A stretch of DNA of 64,000 bases from NCBI RefSeq assembly GCF_002847445.1, contig NZ_CP025430.1, positions 2,480,001-2,544,000 on the forward strand, given 5' to 3'. The stretch's first letter is position 1. The number at the start of each line of letters is the position of its first letter. The position numbers and the translations under genes are program-made. Shown piece by piece: positions 17,729 through 26,953 of the stretch. The stretch is from Paracoccus zhejiangensis (lineage in GTDB: Bacteria; Pseudomonadota; Alphaproteobacteria; Rhodobacterales; Rhodobacteraceae). The notes under the pieces are model-generated. The model did not search any database, had not been told where the DNA came from, and saw nothing but the letters and a program-made list of their open reading frames with translations.

Positions 17729-18285
17729 GGGACGATCCCGGGCGTGGCGGTCAGCCGGGCGGCGGGCGAAAAGCCCAGCCAGCTGGACTGACCGTAAAGG
17801 TTGTCGCGCAGCTTGAAGGCCTGCCGGTCGAAATCGATCCGGACCGGGGCCGGCTGCCAGTCGGGCGGAGCCGGCCAGACCAGCGCGATCTCTTCGGACA
17901 GGCGCGGCTGCAGGTCCTGCAGCGGCTCGTCATCGCGCCGCAAGATGACCTGGGGCGGTTCCTGCGGGACGCCGTCCAGAACCAGTTCCGGCGGATGGGG
18001 CGGACCGCCGAAGACCGCCACCTGCGTCTCGCCCGTCCGGTTCTCGATCAGCGCGCTCAGCACCAGCTTGCCCTCTGCCGGGTGCCAGTCCAGCGCGACC
18101 GGGGTGAAGGCGGTGCGCCCCAGGTCGAGCGCCGCGCCGAAGGCTGCAGCCGGGGCATCTTCGGGCGTCCGCGCATCCTCGACCTTCCACCACCAGCTGA
18201 GCAATACCGCCGCCGTCACCCCCGCCGTCGCAAGCGCGCGAAGCCAGAGCCGGCGAAGCAGGGTGGGTGTGGGGGCCTCGGACAT
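17725..18285 (-). CDS. Uncharacterised membrane-anchored protein C
   Basis: The 186-residue protein starts with a short cytoplasmic segment and a single membrane helix (residues 17-33, ending in SWWWK). A proline-rich beta-type extracytoplasmic domain follows, containing ALIENRTGETQVAVFGG and EEIALVWPAPPDWQP. Overall size and layout match proteins A and B, though sequence similarity is weaker. It is the first gene of the three-gene set. About 67 bases separate it from the AraC gene upstream, so both may share transcription. Confidence 0.78.
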   Translation of the reverse strand: MSEAPTPTLLRRLWLRALATAGVTAAVLLSWWWKVEDARTPEDAPAAAFGAALDLGRTAFTPVALDWHPAEGKLVLSALIENRTGETQVAVFGGPPHPPELVLDGVPQEPPQVILRRDDEPLQDLQPRLSEEIALVWPAPPDWQPAPVRIDFDRQAFKLRDNLYGQSSWLGFSPAARLTATPGIVP

Positions 18286-18352
18286 GGGGGTATTTGGACG
18301 TGTTCGGCGACAGGGTGCAAGAGGCCGCGAGGGGCGGCGGCGCGGGCCCGCC

Positions 18353-19366
18353 TCAATTCGGGTCAGGCGCGGTCCGCGCGCCCTCGTCCGCCGCGCGATA
18401 TTCCGCCGGGGTCACGCCGGTCCATTTGCGGAAGGCGCGATAGAAGGCGCTGGCTTCGCGATAGCCCAGTGCCATGGCGATCTCGGCCACGCTGTCCTCG
18501 CTGCCGCGCAGCCGGTCCTGCGCCAGCCGCAGGCGCATCTCCTCCCGCAGGGCCGCGAAACCCTGCCCCTCGCTGCGCAGCCGTCGGCGCAGGGTGGCGG
18601 GCGACAGGCGCAGGTCGCGGGCGATGCCGTCGAAATCGGGCCAGTCCTCGGGCGGGGTGGCGCGCAGCCGGCTGCGTATGCGGGTGGTCAGGTCCTGATC
18701 GTGGCGATAGCGCAGCAGGATATTCGCGGGCGCACCGCGCAGGAAGCTTTTCAGCGCCTTCTCGTCACGGATCGTCGGCAGGCTCAGATAGCGGGCCGAG
18801 AAGGTCAGGCGGCTCTGCGGCTGGTCGAAGGTGACCGGCGCGCCGAAGAACTGGTGATAGTCGCGGCGGTTGGCGGGGGCCGGTCCGGCGAAATCCACCC
18901 GCATCAGCGGCAGGCGCCGCCCGACCAGCCAGCAGGCCACGCCCATCAGGATCAGCCAATAGCTGCGATAGGCAAAGGCGCTGCGGGGGCCGTTCCGGTC
19001 GCTCAGCAGGATCTCGGCCTCGCCATCCTTCACCCTCAACTCGCCGGTCGGATCATCCAGCACCACATTGAGAAACATCAGCGCCCGACGCAGCGCGCGG
19101 TCAAGCGTGCCGGCGTGCAGCACCGCATGGCACAGAAGCTGGAAGCTGCCGGGGCGCATCGGCCGCGCGCCATTGCCGAAATACTCGTCACCGATCAAAT
19201 CGGTGATCGCCAGCCAGACCTGCCCATATTGCAGGTTGCTGACCGGCTGGGTCAGCGCCGGATCGATGCCCGCCGCGACCAGCAGCGGGCGCGGATCGAT
19301 GCCGCGCTGGCGCAGTGGCGCCAATGCATCCTCGACGAAACCGGGCGAGATCTGCCGGCGTTCCAT
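18353..19366 (-). CDS. AraC-family transcriptional regulator (OruR-like, Arabinose_bd domain)
   Basis: The 337-residue protein has an N-terminal ligand domain (about 20-200) of the type found in OruR/ArgR-like AraC regulators. A C-terminal double helix-turn-helix runs from about 230 to 325, with LRLSPATLRRRLRSEG and VAEIAMALGYREASAFYRAFRKWTGVTPAEYR. It is divergent from the acyl-CoA synthetase operon and separated from it by 130 bases, the usual arrangement for an activator of that operon. It could also influence the three small genes downstream on its own strand. Confidence 0.93.
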   Translation of the reverse strand: MERRQISPGFVEDALAPLRQRGIDPRPLLVAAGIDPALTQPVSNLQYGQVWLAITDLIGDEYFGNGARPMRPGSFQLLCHAVLHAGTLDRALRRALMFLNVVLDDPTGELRVKDGEAEILLSDRNGPRSAFAYRSYWLILMGVACWLVGRRLPLMRVDFAGPAPANRRDYHQFFGAPVTFDQPQSRLTFSARYLSLPTIRDEKALKSFLRGAPANILLRYRHDQDLTTRIRSRLRATPPEDWPDFDGIARDLRLSPATLRRRLRSEGQGFAALREEMRLRLAQDRLRGSEDSVAEIAMALGYREASAFYRAFRKWTGVTPAEYRAADEGARTAPDPN

Positions 19367-19378
19367 GCCCCCACCTCT

Positions 19379-19399
19379 GGCAATTCCGATCAGGCAATT
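19379..19399. promoter_or_regulatory. Direct repeat in the AraC/acyl-CoA synthetase intergenic region
   Basis: GGCAATT occurs at 19379-19385 and again at 19393-19399, and a related TGCAAT lies at 19420-19425. AraC-type activators usually bind direct repeats, so this is a possible site for the divergent regulator. The repeat is short. Confidence 0.25.
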
Positions 19400-19496
19400 T
19401 GGCCGCCGCTGTCATTGTTTGCAATCCTGAATCGGGTAGAGTCCGCCCCAGTCCGGCGGCTGGCCCGTCGGTGCCAGACCCGGGAAGGAGGAGCCC

Positions 19497-21164
19497 ATGT
19501 CCGACAGAAGCAACCGCCCCAGCCTCGCCGAGGCCGCCGCCGCGTTCCGCATCGAAGAGGCCATCGCCAGCCTGCAGGGCGATCTGCAGACCGGGCTGAA
19601 CGCCTGCGTGGAATGCTGCGACCGTCACACCGGCAGCGGGCGCCTGGCCCTGCGCTGCCTCTCGGCGGACGAGGTGCTGACCGAATACAGCTTCGAGGAT
19701 CTGCGCGATCTGTCGGCACGGGCCGCCAACCTGTTCCAGGCGCAGGGCGTCGGGCCGGGTGACGTGGTGGCCGGGCTTCTGCCGCGCACGGTGGAGCTGG
19801 TCGCCACGGTGCTGGGCGCCTGGCGGCTGGGGGCGGTCTACCAGCCCCTGTTCACCGCCTTCGGCTCGCTGGCGATCCAGCAACGCTTCCAGACCAGCGA
19901 CGCGAAACTGGTCGTCACCAACAGCGCCAATCGCGGCAAGCTGGACGAGGTGGAAAACTGCCCCGCCGTGCTGACGGTTCTGGCCGAGGGTCAGGCGCTG
20001 CCGGCGGGCGACGTTGATTTCCGCGCCGGCATGGCCGAGGCCTCGCCCGACTTCACCCCGGTGATGCGCAAGGGCGACGATCTTTTCATGATGATGTCGA
20101 CCTCGGGCACGACGGGCGCGCCGAAGGGCGTGCCGGTGCCCTTGCGCGCGCTTCTGGCCTTCGGCGCCTACATGCGCGAGGCGATCGACCTGCGCGAAGA
20201 CGACATCTTCTGGAACATCGCCGATCCCGGCTGGGCTTACGGTCTCTATTACGCGCTCTGCGGGCCGCTGCTGCTGGGTCGGGCAACGACGCTTTACGAG
20301 GGCGGGTTCACGGCCGAGAGCACCTATCGCATTATCGGCAAGCTGGGCGTGACCAGCCTTGCCGGCTCGCCCACCGCCTTCCGACTGCTCTTGGCCGCCG
20401 GCCCCGAGGCTGCCGAGGCGGTCAAGGGCCAGCTGCGCGTGGTCAGCAGTGCAGGGGAACCCCTGAACCCCGAGGTGATCCGCTGGTTCGATGCCCATCT
20501 GGCCGTGCCGATCTTTGACCATTACGGCCAGACCGAGCTTGGCATGTGCGTGAACAACCATCACGGGCTGGATCACCCGGTCCGCGCCGGTTCGGCCGGG
20601 CTCGCGATGCCCGGCTACCGGGTCGCCGTGCTCGACGAAGCCGGAACCGAGCTTGGCCCGAACCAGCCGGGCGAACTGGCCATCGACATCGCCAAGTCGC
20701 CGATCCTGTGGTTCACCGGCTATCACAACAAGCCCACCCCGACGATCTCGGGCGGCTATTACCGCACCGGCGACAGTGTCGAATTCGAGCCTGATGGCTC
20801 GGTCAGCTTCATCGGCCGGGCGGATGATGTCATCACCTCCTCTGGCTATCGCATCGGGCCGTTCGACGTGGAAAGCGCGCTGATCGAGCATCCGGCGGTG
20901 ACCGAGACGGCGGTGATCGGTGTCCCCGACCCCGAGCGCACCGAGATCGTCACCGCCTTTGTAGTGCTGGCAAAAGGCTTTGCCGGCAGCCCGGCGCTGG
21001 CCGAGGAATTGCAGCAGCACGTGCGCAAGCGCCTCTCGGCCCATGCCTATCCGCGCCGTGTCGAGTTCGTCGAGGATCTGCCCAAGACCCCCAGCGGCAA
21101 GATCCAGCGCTTCATCCTGCGCAAGGCGGAAATCGCCAAACTCGAAGAACAGCAAGGAGCCTGA
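19497..21164 (+). CDS. Acyl-CoA synthetase (AMP-forming, medium-chain type)
   Basis: The 555-residue enzyme activates a carboxylic acid to acyl-CoA by way of the acyl-adenylate. It has the phosphate-binding motif STSGTTGAPKG at 201-211, the YGQTELGM motif near 341, YRTGDS, and a C-terminal TPSGKIQRF segment whose lysine is the catalytic one. The length and the motif order resemble medium-chain (ACSM-like) synthetases. A GGAAGGAGG ribosome binding site precedes the ATG. It heads an operon with SDR, thiolase and acyl-CoA dehydrogenase, three bases before the SDR gene. Confidence 0.92.
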   Translation: MSDRSNRPSLAEAAAAFRIEEAIASLQGDLQTGLNACVECCDRHTGSGRLALRCLSADEVLTEYSFEDLRDLSARAANLFQAQGVGPGDVVAGLLPRTVELVATVLGAWRLGAVYQPLFTAFGSLAIQQRFQTSDAKLVVTNSANRGKLDEVENCPAVLTVLAEGQALPAGDVDFRAGMAEASPDFTPVMRKGDDLFMMMSTSGTTGAPKGVPVPLRALLAFGAYMREAIDLREDDIFWNIADPGWAYGLYYALCGPLLLGRATTLYEGGFTAESTYRIIGKLGVTSLAGSPTAFRLLLAAGPEAAEAVKGQLRVVSSAGEPLNPEVIRWFDAHLAVPIFDHYGQTELGMCVNNHHGLDHPVRAGSAGLAMPGYRVAVLDEAGTELGPNQPGELAIDIAKSPILWFTGYHNKPTPTISGGYYRTGDSVEFEPDGSVSFIGRADDVITSSGYRIGPFDVESALIEHPAVTETAVIGVPDPERTEIVTAFVVLAKGFAGSPALAEELQQHVRKRLSAHAYPRRVEFVEDLPKTPSGKIQRFILRKAEIAKLEEQQGA

Positions 21165-21167
21165 ACG

Positions 21168-21935
21168 ATGCAGGTCAAGGACAAGGTATTTCTCATCACC
21201 GGCGCCGGCTCGGGCCTTGGCGCGGCGGTGGCGCGGATGGCGGTGGCGGGCGGCGGCAAGGTCGTCGCACTGGACGTGAACGCGGCGGCGGGCGACGCGC
21301 TGGTCTCGGAACTGGGCGCGAATGCGCGGTTTGTGCGCACCGATGTAACCAGCGCCGCGGATGGCGAGGCGGCCATTGCCGCAGCCATCGCCGATTTCGG
21401 TCGGGTCGATGTGCTGGTGAATTGCGCCGGTGTGGCACCGGGCGAGAAGATCGTCGGCCGCGAGGGCCCGCATGCGCTGGACAGCTTTGCCCGCGCCATC
21501 GGCATCAACCTGATCGGCACCTTCAACATGCTGCGGCTGGCGGCGGATGCGATGGCGAAGAACCCGGCTGGCGAAGGCGGAGAGCGCGGGGTGATCGTCA
21601 ACACAGCCTCGATCGCGGCCTTTGACGGGCAGATCGGCCAGGCGGCCTATGCCGCATCCAAGGGCGGCGTGGCCGCGCTGACCCTGCCCGCAGCCCGCGA
21701 ACTGGCGCGGCACGGCATCCGCGTTGTCACCATCGCGCCCGGCATCTTCGAGACGCCGATGATGGCCGGCCTGCCGCAAGAGGTGCAGGACAGCCTTGGC
21801 GCCAACGTGCCCTTCCCCTCGCGCCTTGGCCGGCCGGCGGAATTTGCCGCCATGGTCGGGCATATCATCGAGAACCAGATGCTGAACGGCGAGGTCATCC
21901 GTCTGGATGGTGCGCTGCGCATGGCGCCGAAATAA
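21168..21935 (+). CDS. SDR-family 3-hydroxyacyl-CoA dehydrogenase (HSD10-like)
   Basis: This 255-residue short-chain dehydrogenase has the NAD-binding motif TGAGSGLG at 11-18, Asp37 that favours NAD over NADP, NCAGVAP, and the catalytic triad Ser148-Tyr161-Lys165 (YAASK). The segment [20 protein letters not shown] and the end [11 protein letters not shown] are typical of type II 3-hydroxyacyl-CoA dehydrogenases. Those enzymes act on straight-chain and 2-methyl-3-hydroxyacyl-CoA. Its place between the synthetase and thiolase fits the third step of beta-oxidation. Confidence 0.92.
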   Translation: MQVKDKVFLITGAGSGLGAAVARMAVAGGGKVVALDVNAAAGDALVSELGANARFVRTDVTSAADGEAAIAAAIADFGRVDVLVNCAGVAPGEKIVGREGPHALDSFARAIGINLIGTFNMLRLAADAMAKNPAGEGGERGVIVNTASIAAFDGQIGQAAYAASKGGVAALTLPAARELARHGIRVVTIAPGIFETPMMAGLPQEVQDSLGANVPFPSRLGRPAEFAAMVGHIIENQMLNGEVIRLDGALRMAPK

Positions 21936-21959
21936 CGCGCCCCCAATAAGGAGATCATC

Positions 21960-23147
21960 ATGGACAAGGATCCGATTGTCATCGTGGGTGCCGCGCGCAC
22001 GCCGATGGGCGGCTTTCAGGGCGATTTCGCCGGGGTCGAGGCGGCCACGCTTGGCGGTGCGGCCATTGGCGGCGCGCTGAAGGGTGCGGGGCTGGATGCC
22101 AGCGCCGTCGAAGAGATCATCATGGGCTGCGTCTTGCCCGCCGGTCAGGGGCAAGCTCCCGCCCGGCAGGCGGCGCTGGCGGCGGGTCTGCCGCTGGCAG
22201 CCGGGGCCACCACCATCAACAAGATGTGCGGCTCGGGCATGAAGGCGGCGATGCTGGCCCATGACCTGATCCTTGCAGGTTCCGCCGATGTGATCGTCGC
22301 GGGCGGCATGGAAAGCATGTCGAACGCCCCCTACCTGCTGCCCAAGGCGCGCGGTGGCTATCGCATGGGCCATGGCCAGGTGATGGACAGCATGTTCCTT
22401 GACGGGCTTGAAGACGCCTATGACAAGGGCCGGCTGATGGGCACCTTTGCCGAGGATTGCGCACAGGAATACCAGTTCACCCGTCAGGCGCAGGATGATT
22501 ACGCCATCGCCTCGCTGACGCGGGCGCAGAAGGCCATCGACAGCGGTGCCTTTGCGGCCGAGGTGGTGCCGGTCACCATCTCGTCGCGCAAGGGCGAGGT
22601 GACGGTCGATTTCGACGAACAGCCCGGCAAGGCGCGGCTGGACAAGATCCCGACGCTGAAGCCCGCCTTCCGCAAGGATGGCACGGTGACGGCGGCCAAT
22701 TCCTCCTCGATCTCGGACGGGGCGGCGGCGCTGGTGCTGATGCGCGCCTCCGAGGCCGAGCGACGCGGGTTGACGCCCCGCGCCCGCATCCTTGGTCACG
22801 CCACCTATGCCGACAAGCCGAACCTCTTCCCCACCGCCCCCATCGGCTCGGTCCACCGACTGATGGAGCGGACCGGGCTGTCGGTCGGCGACATTGACCT
22901 GTGGGAGGTGAACGAGGCTTTCGCGGTCGTGGCGATGGCGGCGATGCAGGATCTGGGCCTTTCCCATGACATCGTGAACATCAACGGCGGCGCCTGCGCG
23001 CTGGGGCATCCCATCGGCGCCTCGGGGGCGCGGGTGATGGTGACGCTGCTCAACGCACTGGAGCGGAACGGGCTCGATCGCGGCGTGGCGACCCTGTGCA
23101 TCGGCGGTGGCGAGGCCACGGCGGTCGCCATCGAAAGGCTGAACTGA
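21960..23147 (+). CDS. Acetyl-CoA acetyltransferase (thiolase)
   Basis: The 395-residue thiolase has the acyl-accepting Cys90 in NKMCGSG, NEAFAVV, the histidine motif [12 protein letters not shown] and a C-terminal cysteine in CIGGGEA. It is full length for the degradative/biosynthetic thiolase family. It follows a good AAGGAG ribosome binding site. In this operon it would cleave the 3-oxoacyl-CoA (possibly 2-methylacetoacetyl-CoA) made by the SDR enzyme. Its stop overlaps the acyl-CoA dehydrogenase start (TGATG). Confidence 0.94.
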   Translation: MDKDPIVIVGAARTPMGGFQGDFAGVEAATLGGAAIGGALKGAGLDASAVEEIIMGCVLPAGQGQAPARQAALAAGLPLAAGATTINKMCGSGMKAAMLAHDLILAGSADVIVAGGMESMSNAPYLLPKARGGYRMGHGQVMDSMFLDGLEDAYDKGRLMGTFAEDCAQEYQFTRQAQDDYAIASLTRAQKAIDSGAFAAEVVPVTISSRKGEVTVDFDEQPGKARLDKIPTLKPAFRKDGTVTAANSSSISDGAAALVLMRASEAERRGLTPRARILGHATYADKPNLFPTAPIGSVHRLMERTGLSVGDIDLWEVNEAFAVVAMAAMQDLGLSHDIVNINGGACALGHPIGASGARVMVTLLNALERNGLDRGVATLCIGGGEATAVAIERLN

Positions 23148-24274
23148 TGATGCTCACCGAAGAACAGGAACAGATCCGCGACATGGCGCGGCAGTTTGCG
23201 CAGGACGTGCTGGCGCCTGGCGCGGCGGCGCGTGACCGCGCCCATGCCTTCCCGCGCGAGGAACTGACGCAGATGGGCGAGCTGGGCTTTTTGGGGATGC
23301 TGGTGCCCGAGGCGCATGGCGGTTCGGAAACCGGGGCCGTCGCCTATGCGCTGGCGCTGGAGGAAATCGCCGCTGCCGATGGCGCCTGTTCGACCATCAT
23401 GTCGGTGCATAGCTCGGTCGGCTGCGTGCCGATCCTGAAATACGGAACCGACGAGCAGAAGGCGCGCTTCCTGCCGAAGATGGCGGCGGGCGAATGGATC
23501 GGCGGCTTTGCCCTGACCGAACCGCATACCGGCTCGGACGCCTCGGCGCTGAAGACGCGGGCGCGGCGGGATGGCGATCACTATGTCATCGACGGGGCCA
23601 AGCAGTTCATCACCTCGGGCCAGAATGGCAAGGTGGTCATCGTCTTTGCCGTGACCGATCCCGAGGCCGGCAAGAAGGGCATCTCGGCCTTCATCGTGCC
23701 GACCGACACGCCGGGTTACGAGGTTGTCACCGTCGAGCACAAGCTGGGTCAGCATAGCTCGGACACCTGCGCGCTGGCTTTCACCAATATGCGCGTGCCG
23801 GTGGAAAACCGTCTTGGCGAGGAAGGCGAGGGCTACAGGATCGCGCTGGCGAACCTTGAGGGCGGGCGCATCGGCATCGCCTCGCAGGCGGTGGGCATGG
23901 CGCGCGGCGCCTATGAGGCGGCGCTGGCCTATGCCAAGGAGCGGATCACCTTCGGAAAGCCGATCATCGAGCATCAGGCGGTGGCCTTCAAGCTGGCCGA
24001 CATGGCGACCCAGATCGACGCGGCGCGGCTGATGGTGCTGCGGGCGGCGGCGCTGCGCGAGGCCGGCAAGCCCTGCCTGACCGAAGCCTCGATGGCCAAG
24101 CTTTTCGCCTCGGAAATGGCCGAAAAGGTCTGCTCGGCGGCGATCCAGCTGCATGGCGGCTATGGCTACCTGGCCGATTACCCGGTCGAACGCATCTATC
24201 GCGACGTGCGGGTCTGCCAGATCTATGAAGGCACCAGCGAGGTGCAGCGCATGGTGATCGCGCGGGGGCTGTGA
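23147..24274 (+). CDS. Acyl-CoA dehydrogenase (short/branched-chain type)
   Basis: The 375-residue flavoenzyme has the usual three-domain layout. [17 protein letters not shown] is the FAD-binding segment and [19 protein letters not shown] is near the C-terminus. [15 protein letters not shown] carries the catalytic glutamate. It introduces the alpha-beta double bond and passes electrons to ETF, and thence to ETF-QO (encoded at 35206). Starts at 23147 and 23150 are both possible; 23147 overlaps the thiolase stop. It ends the operon just before a strong terminator. Confidence 0.94.
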   Translation: MMLTEEQEQIRDMARQFAQDVLAPGAAARDRAHAFPREELTQMGELGFLGMLVPEAHGGSETGAVAYALALEEIAAADGACSTIMSVHSSVGCVPILKYGTDEQKARFLPKMAAGEWIGGFALTEPHTGSDASALKTRARRDGDHYVIDGAKQFITSGQNGKVVIVFAVTDPEAGKKGISAFIVPTDTPGYEVVTVEHKLGQHSSDTCALAFTNMRVPVENRLGEEGEGYRIALANLEGGRIGIASQAVGMARGAYEAALAYAKERITFGKPIIEHQAVAFKLADMATQIDAARLMVLRAAALREAGKPCLTEASMAKLFASEMAEKVCSAAIQLHGGYGYLADYPVERIYRDVRVCQIYEGTSEVQRMVIARGL

Positions 24275-24297
24275 CCGGCGATCCCTGATCGTGACAA

Positions 24298-24327
24298 AAA
24301 AGAAGCGCCCCGTGGGGCGCTTCTTTT
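24298..24327. terminator. Bidirectional intrinsic terminator
   Basis: A perfect 14-base inverted repeat (arms 24298-24311 and 24314-24327) has a GC-rich core, A-rich on the left and T-rich on the right. It lies 23 bases after the acyl-CoA dehydrogenase stop and 21 bases from the end of the convergent IclR gene, so it can end transcription from both sides. Confidence 0.9.
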
Positions 24328-24348
24328 CATTCGATTGGCATGCGCACC

Positions 24349-25065
24349 CTACGCGTTCATCTGCGCGGCCAGCGCAGCGGCGGCGGACATGACCAACCCG
24401 GCGATGCGGTCCACGTCCAGTGCGCCGAGGGTCACGATGCCGACCGAGGCTTCGAGCCCGGGATGGCGCAGCCGCGACAGGGCGACCGAGGCGGCGATAC
24501 CGGTGGCGCCGCGCTCCAGCTCGCCCCTGGTATGGGCGAAGCCATCGGCACGCACCTGCGCCAGACGCGGATCGTCGTCCTCGCGCGGGGCGCGGGCGGC
24601 AAGGATCGAGACGCCCGCCGCGCCCCGGTCCAGCGGATGCCGCGAGCCGACGCGGTAGTTCACCTCCAGAAAACCGCTGACAGGCACGGCCGAAAACATC
24701 GCCACGCATTCATCGCCCTGCGCCACCGACAGGAAGGCGCAGCAGCCGCTGGCCTCTGCAAGTGATTCGAGAATCGGCCGGGCATGGCCGCGCAGCCCTT
24801 GCTCGACCTGCGCCGCCAATGTCAGCAGCCCGGCCCCCAGGTGCAGCCGCCCGCTGGCAGAGCGGTGAACGGCGCTGTGATCCTCGAGCGTGCTGACGAT
24901 GCGATAGGCAATGGCCCGTGCAATTCCAAGCGAACTGGCCAGTTCGGCCACGCTGACCCCGTCCGGAGAGTCGGCGATGACCCGCAGCGCGCGCAGACCC
25001 CGATCCAGCGTCTGCAGACGGTTGCTTTCGGGGCCCGACGAAGAGTCGTTGACAGATGCGCACAT
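24349..25065 (-). CDS. IclR-family transcriptional regulator
   Basis: The 238-residue protein has an N-terminal winged helix (about 16-75, with SVAELASSLGIARAIAYRIVSTL). A GAF-like effector domain follows, including GSRHPLDRGAAGVSILA. It is divergent from the second TRAP transporter and very likely controls it. A short inverted repeat lies 21 bases before its start. IclR effectors are commonly small organic acids. Confidence 0.92.
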   Translation of the reverse strand: MCASVNDSSSGPESNRLQTLDRGLRALRVIADSPDGVSVAELASSLGIARAIAYRIVSTLEDHSAVHRSASGRLHLGAGLLTLAAQVEQGLRGHARPILESLAEASGCCAFLSVAQGDECVAMFSAVPVSGFLEVNYRVGSRHPLDRGAAGVSILAARAPREDDDPRLAQVRADGFAHTRGELERGATGIAASVALSRLRHPGLEASVGIVTLGALDVDRIAGLVMSAAAALAAQMNA

Positions 25066-25417
25066 TTAGACGTATCTCTTTAATCGAACATAGTTGTTCA
25101 ATAATAGTAAATCTGATGCAGCGCAAGGGAGGGCGCATGGCAATCAGCAAAAAATCGCCACCGGCAGCCGAGGCACAATCGGACCGGCAGGGCGCGAGCC
25201 AACAGATCAGCCTTTTCCGGGACCGCACCCCCAATGCGGGGATTTGCGCCACGGCCTCCACCCGGCCGCCGCAACCGCAGCCCTGGACCCAGCCACTGCC
25301 GGCCCCGCCCGCAGCAGGTTGAACCGCAGAGGCGCGCAGAAGGCGCGCCGGGCCGCGGCAGTCGTTTTCCGTACATCCAGTTCCACGCCACTCACGCACC
25401 CTTACGGGAGGAAACCC
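25066..25417. other. 352-bp divergent leader region between iclR-type gene and dctP
   Basis: The first 60 bases are AT-rich and hold the inverted repeat at 25086-25099. The remainder forms the leader of the TRAP operon. A 61-codon frame (25137-25322, plus) has a good GGGAGGG site before its ATG, but its product is proline-rich and featureless, so I do not call it a gene. No RNA gene or attenuator-like hairpin with a T-run was found. Confidence 0.5.
25086..25099. promoter_or_regulatory. Inverted repeat, candidate IclR-type operator
   Basis: GAACA (25086-25090) and TGTTC (25095-25099) are reverse complements around TAGT, in an AT-rich stretch between the divergent regulator and TRAP genes. Size and place suit an IclR-family operator. 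The arms are only five bases. Confidence 0.4.
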
Positions 25418-26455
25418 ATGACCATCTCCAAGACCCTGATGGCTTCGGCCGCGATCGTCGCACTGCTGCCGCTGTCGGCTGCGGCCGAGGTGACCAAGCT
25501 GAAGCTCAGCCACTACCTGCCCGCCGTCCACGGCTTCCAGGTCGACTTCATCCAGCCCTGGACCGAGCAGGTCGCCGCCTGCAGCAAGGGCGAGCTGGAA
25601 TTCGAGATCTCGGGCGCCGGCAGCCAGCTGGGCAACGTGGCCCGCCAGCAGGAACAGGTTCTGGCCGGTGTCAGCGACATCGCCGTCGGCCTGACCGGAC
25701 TGCCGCGCGGGCGCTTTCCGCGCACTTCGCTGATCGACATGCCCTTCCTGACCGCCGATGCCGGTGCCGCCACCTATGCGCTGTGGAAGGTCTTCCCCGA
25801 CTACCTCGCCCCGGAATATCAGGGCCTGAAGGTGCTGGGTCTCTTCGCCCATAATGGCGGGTTGATCCATACCAGCGCCAAGGAAGTGAAGGTGATGGAG
25901 GACATGAAGGGTCTGCGCATCCGCACGCCCAGCCCCGCCGTCTCGGAGATGCTGACCTTCCTCGGCGCCGATCCGCAGGGCCTGCCGCCGGGCGAGGTCT
26001 ATGAGAACCTGCAGAAGGGCGTGATCGACGGCACCGTCTTCCCCTGGGACCCGGTGAAAAGTTTTGGCCTGAACAAGGTGCTGAAATACCACCTCGACGC
26101 CGGTGCCTATACCGTCTCGTTCTTCTTCGTGATGAACCAGAACAGCTATGACAAGCTGAGCGACACCGCCAAAAGCTGCATCGATCAGGCCTCGGGCGAC
26201 GCGCTCGAGCCCAAGTTCGGCGACTGGTGGGATGCCTGGGACAAGCCGGGCCGGGAAGAGGCCGAGGCCACAGGGCACGTCATCACCAAGCTGAGCGAGG
26301 ACGAGCGCGCCAAATGGCGCGAGGCGCTGCAGCCGATGATCCAGAACTACATCAAGACGGTCGAGGGCGAAGGGGTCGAGAACGCCGCCGAGATCTACAA
26401 GGCGATGCAGGATGCGGTGGCCGAATACGAGGCCCAGCACCCGAACGAAAGCTGA
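25418..26455 (+). CDS. dctP: TRAP transporter periplasmic substrate-binding protein (second system)
   Basis: This 345-residue DctP-family protein has a signal peptide (TLMASAAIVALLPLSAAA, cleavage near 22-23) and the conserved arginine in GLRIRTPSPAVSEML. PQGLPPGEVYENLQKGVIDGT is also typical. GGGAGG lies six bases upstream of the ATG at 25418, which decides the start; the frame continues upstream without sense. It differs clearly from the first DctP in the window, so the ligands probably differ. The partner permeases follow. Confidence 0.93.
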   Translation: MTISKTLMASAAIVALLPLSAAAEVTKLKLSHYLPAVHGFQVDFIQPWTEQVAACSKGELEFEISGAGSQLGNVARQQEQVLAGVSDIAVGLTGLPRGRFPRTSLIDMPFLTADAGAATYALWKVFPDYLAPEYQGLKVLGLFAHNGGLIHTSAKEVKVMEDMKGLRIRTPSPAVSEMLTFLGADPQGLPPGEVYENLQKGVIDGTVFPWDPVKSFGLNKVLKYHLDAGAYTVSFFFVMNQNSYDKLSDTAKSCIDQASGDALEPKFGDWWDAWDKPGREEAEATGHVITKLSEDERAKWREALQPMIQNYIKTVEGEGVENAAEIYKAMQDAVAEYEAQHPNES

Positions 26456-26461
26456 TCCCTG

Positions 26462-26953
26462 ATGCAGCGTCTCGACAAGATGGTGCGGCTGTTCGCCGTG
26501 CTGGGGGTGGCGGCCTATTCGGCCGCCGCCCTGATCACGGTGGCCGACATCCTCGGCCGCCGGTTTGGCGCGCCGATCATCGGCGTGGTCGATATCGTGC
26601 AGCTTTGCGTCTTCACCGGCGCCTGGCTGGTGATGCCCTTCGCCTTCCTGACCGGCGCGCATGTGGGTGTCGATGTCATCGTTGGCGCGGTGCCGCGCCC
26701 GGTGGCGCTGGTGCTGCGCGGCTTTGCCACGCTGGTCACGCTGGGGCTTCTGGCCCTGCTGCTGTGGCACGGCTTTGCCACCTTCAAGACCCGCACCGCC
26801 TTTGGCGATGTCTCGCAGCAACTGGGCATCCCCATCGCCTGGTTCTGGTATCCGCTGCTCGCGGGCATGGCGATCAGCCTGATCGGCGCGGCGCTGCATT
26901 TCGCCGGCATCCTGCGCGACGACCAACCGACGGAGCCCGCGGCCCATGTCTGA
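26462..26953 (+). CDS. dctQ: TRAP transporter small permease (second system)
   Basis: The 163-residue protein has four hydrophobic segments, with VTVADILGRRFGAPIIGVVDI-like DctQ features (key residues ADILGRR near 25) and LTGAHVGVDVIV. It starts six bases after dctP and overlaps dctM by eight bases. It joins DctM in the membrane part of the transporter. Confidence 0.92.
   Translation: MQRLDKMVRLFAVLGVAAYSAAALITVADILGRRFGAPIIGVVDIVQLCVFTGAWLVMPFAFLTGAHVGVDVIVGAVPRPVALVLRGFATLVTLGLLALLLWHGFATFKTRTAFGDVSQQLGIPIAWFWYPLLAGMAISLIGAALHFAGILRDDQPTEPAAHV

Noticed and set aside
19188..23009. A 1273-codon minus-strand open frame
   Set aside because: It runs antisense through the AraC, synthetase, SDR and thiolase genes, whose motifs are clear. 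The frame is open only because of high third-position GC; its composition (His, Arg and Gly rich) is not protein-like.
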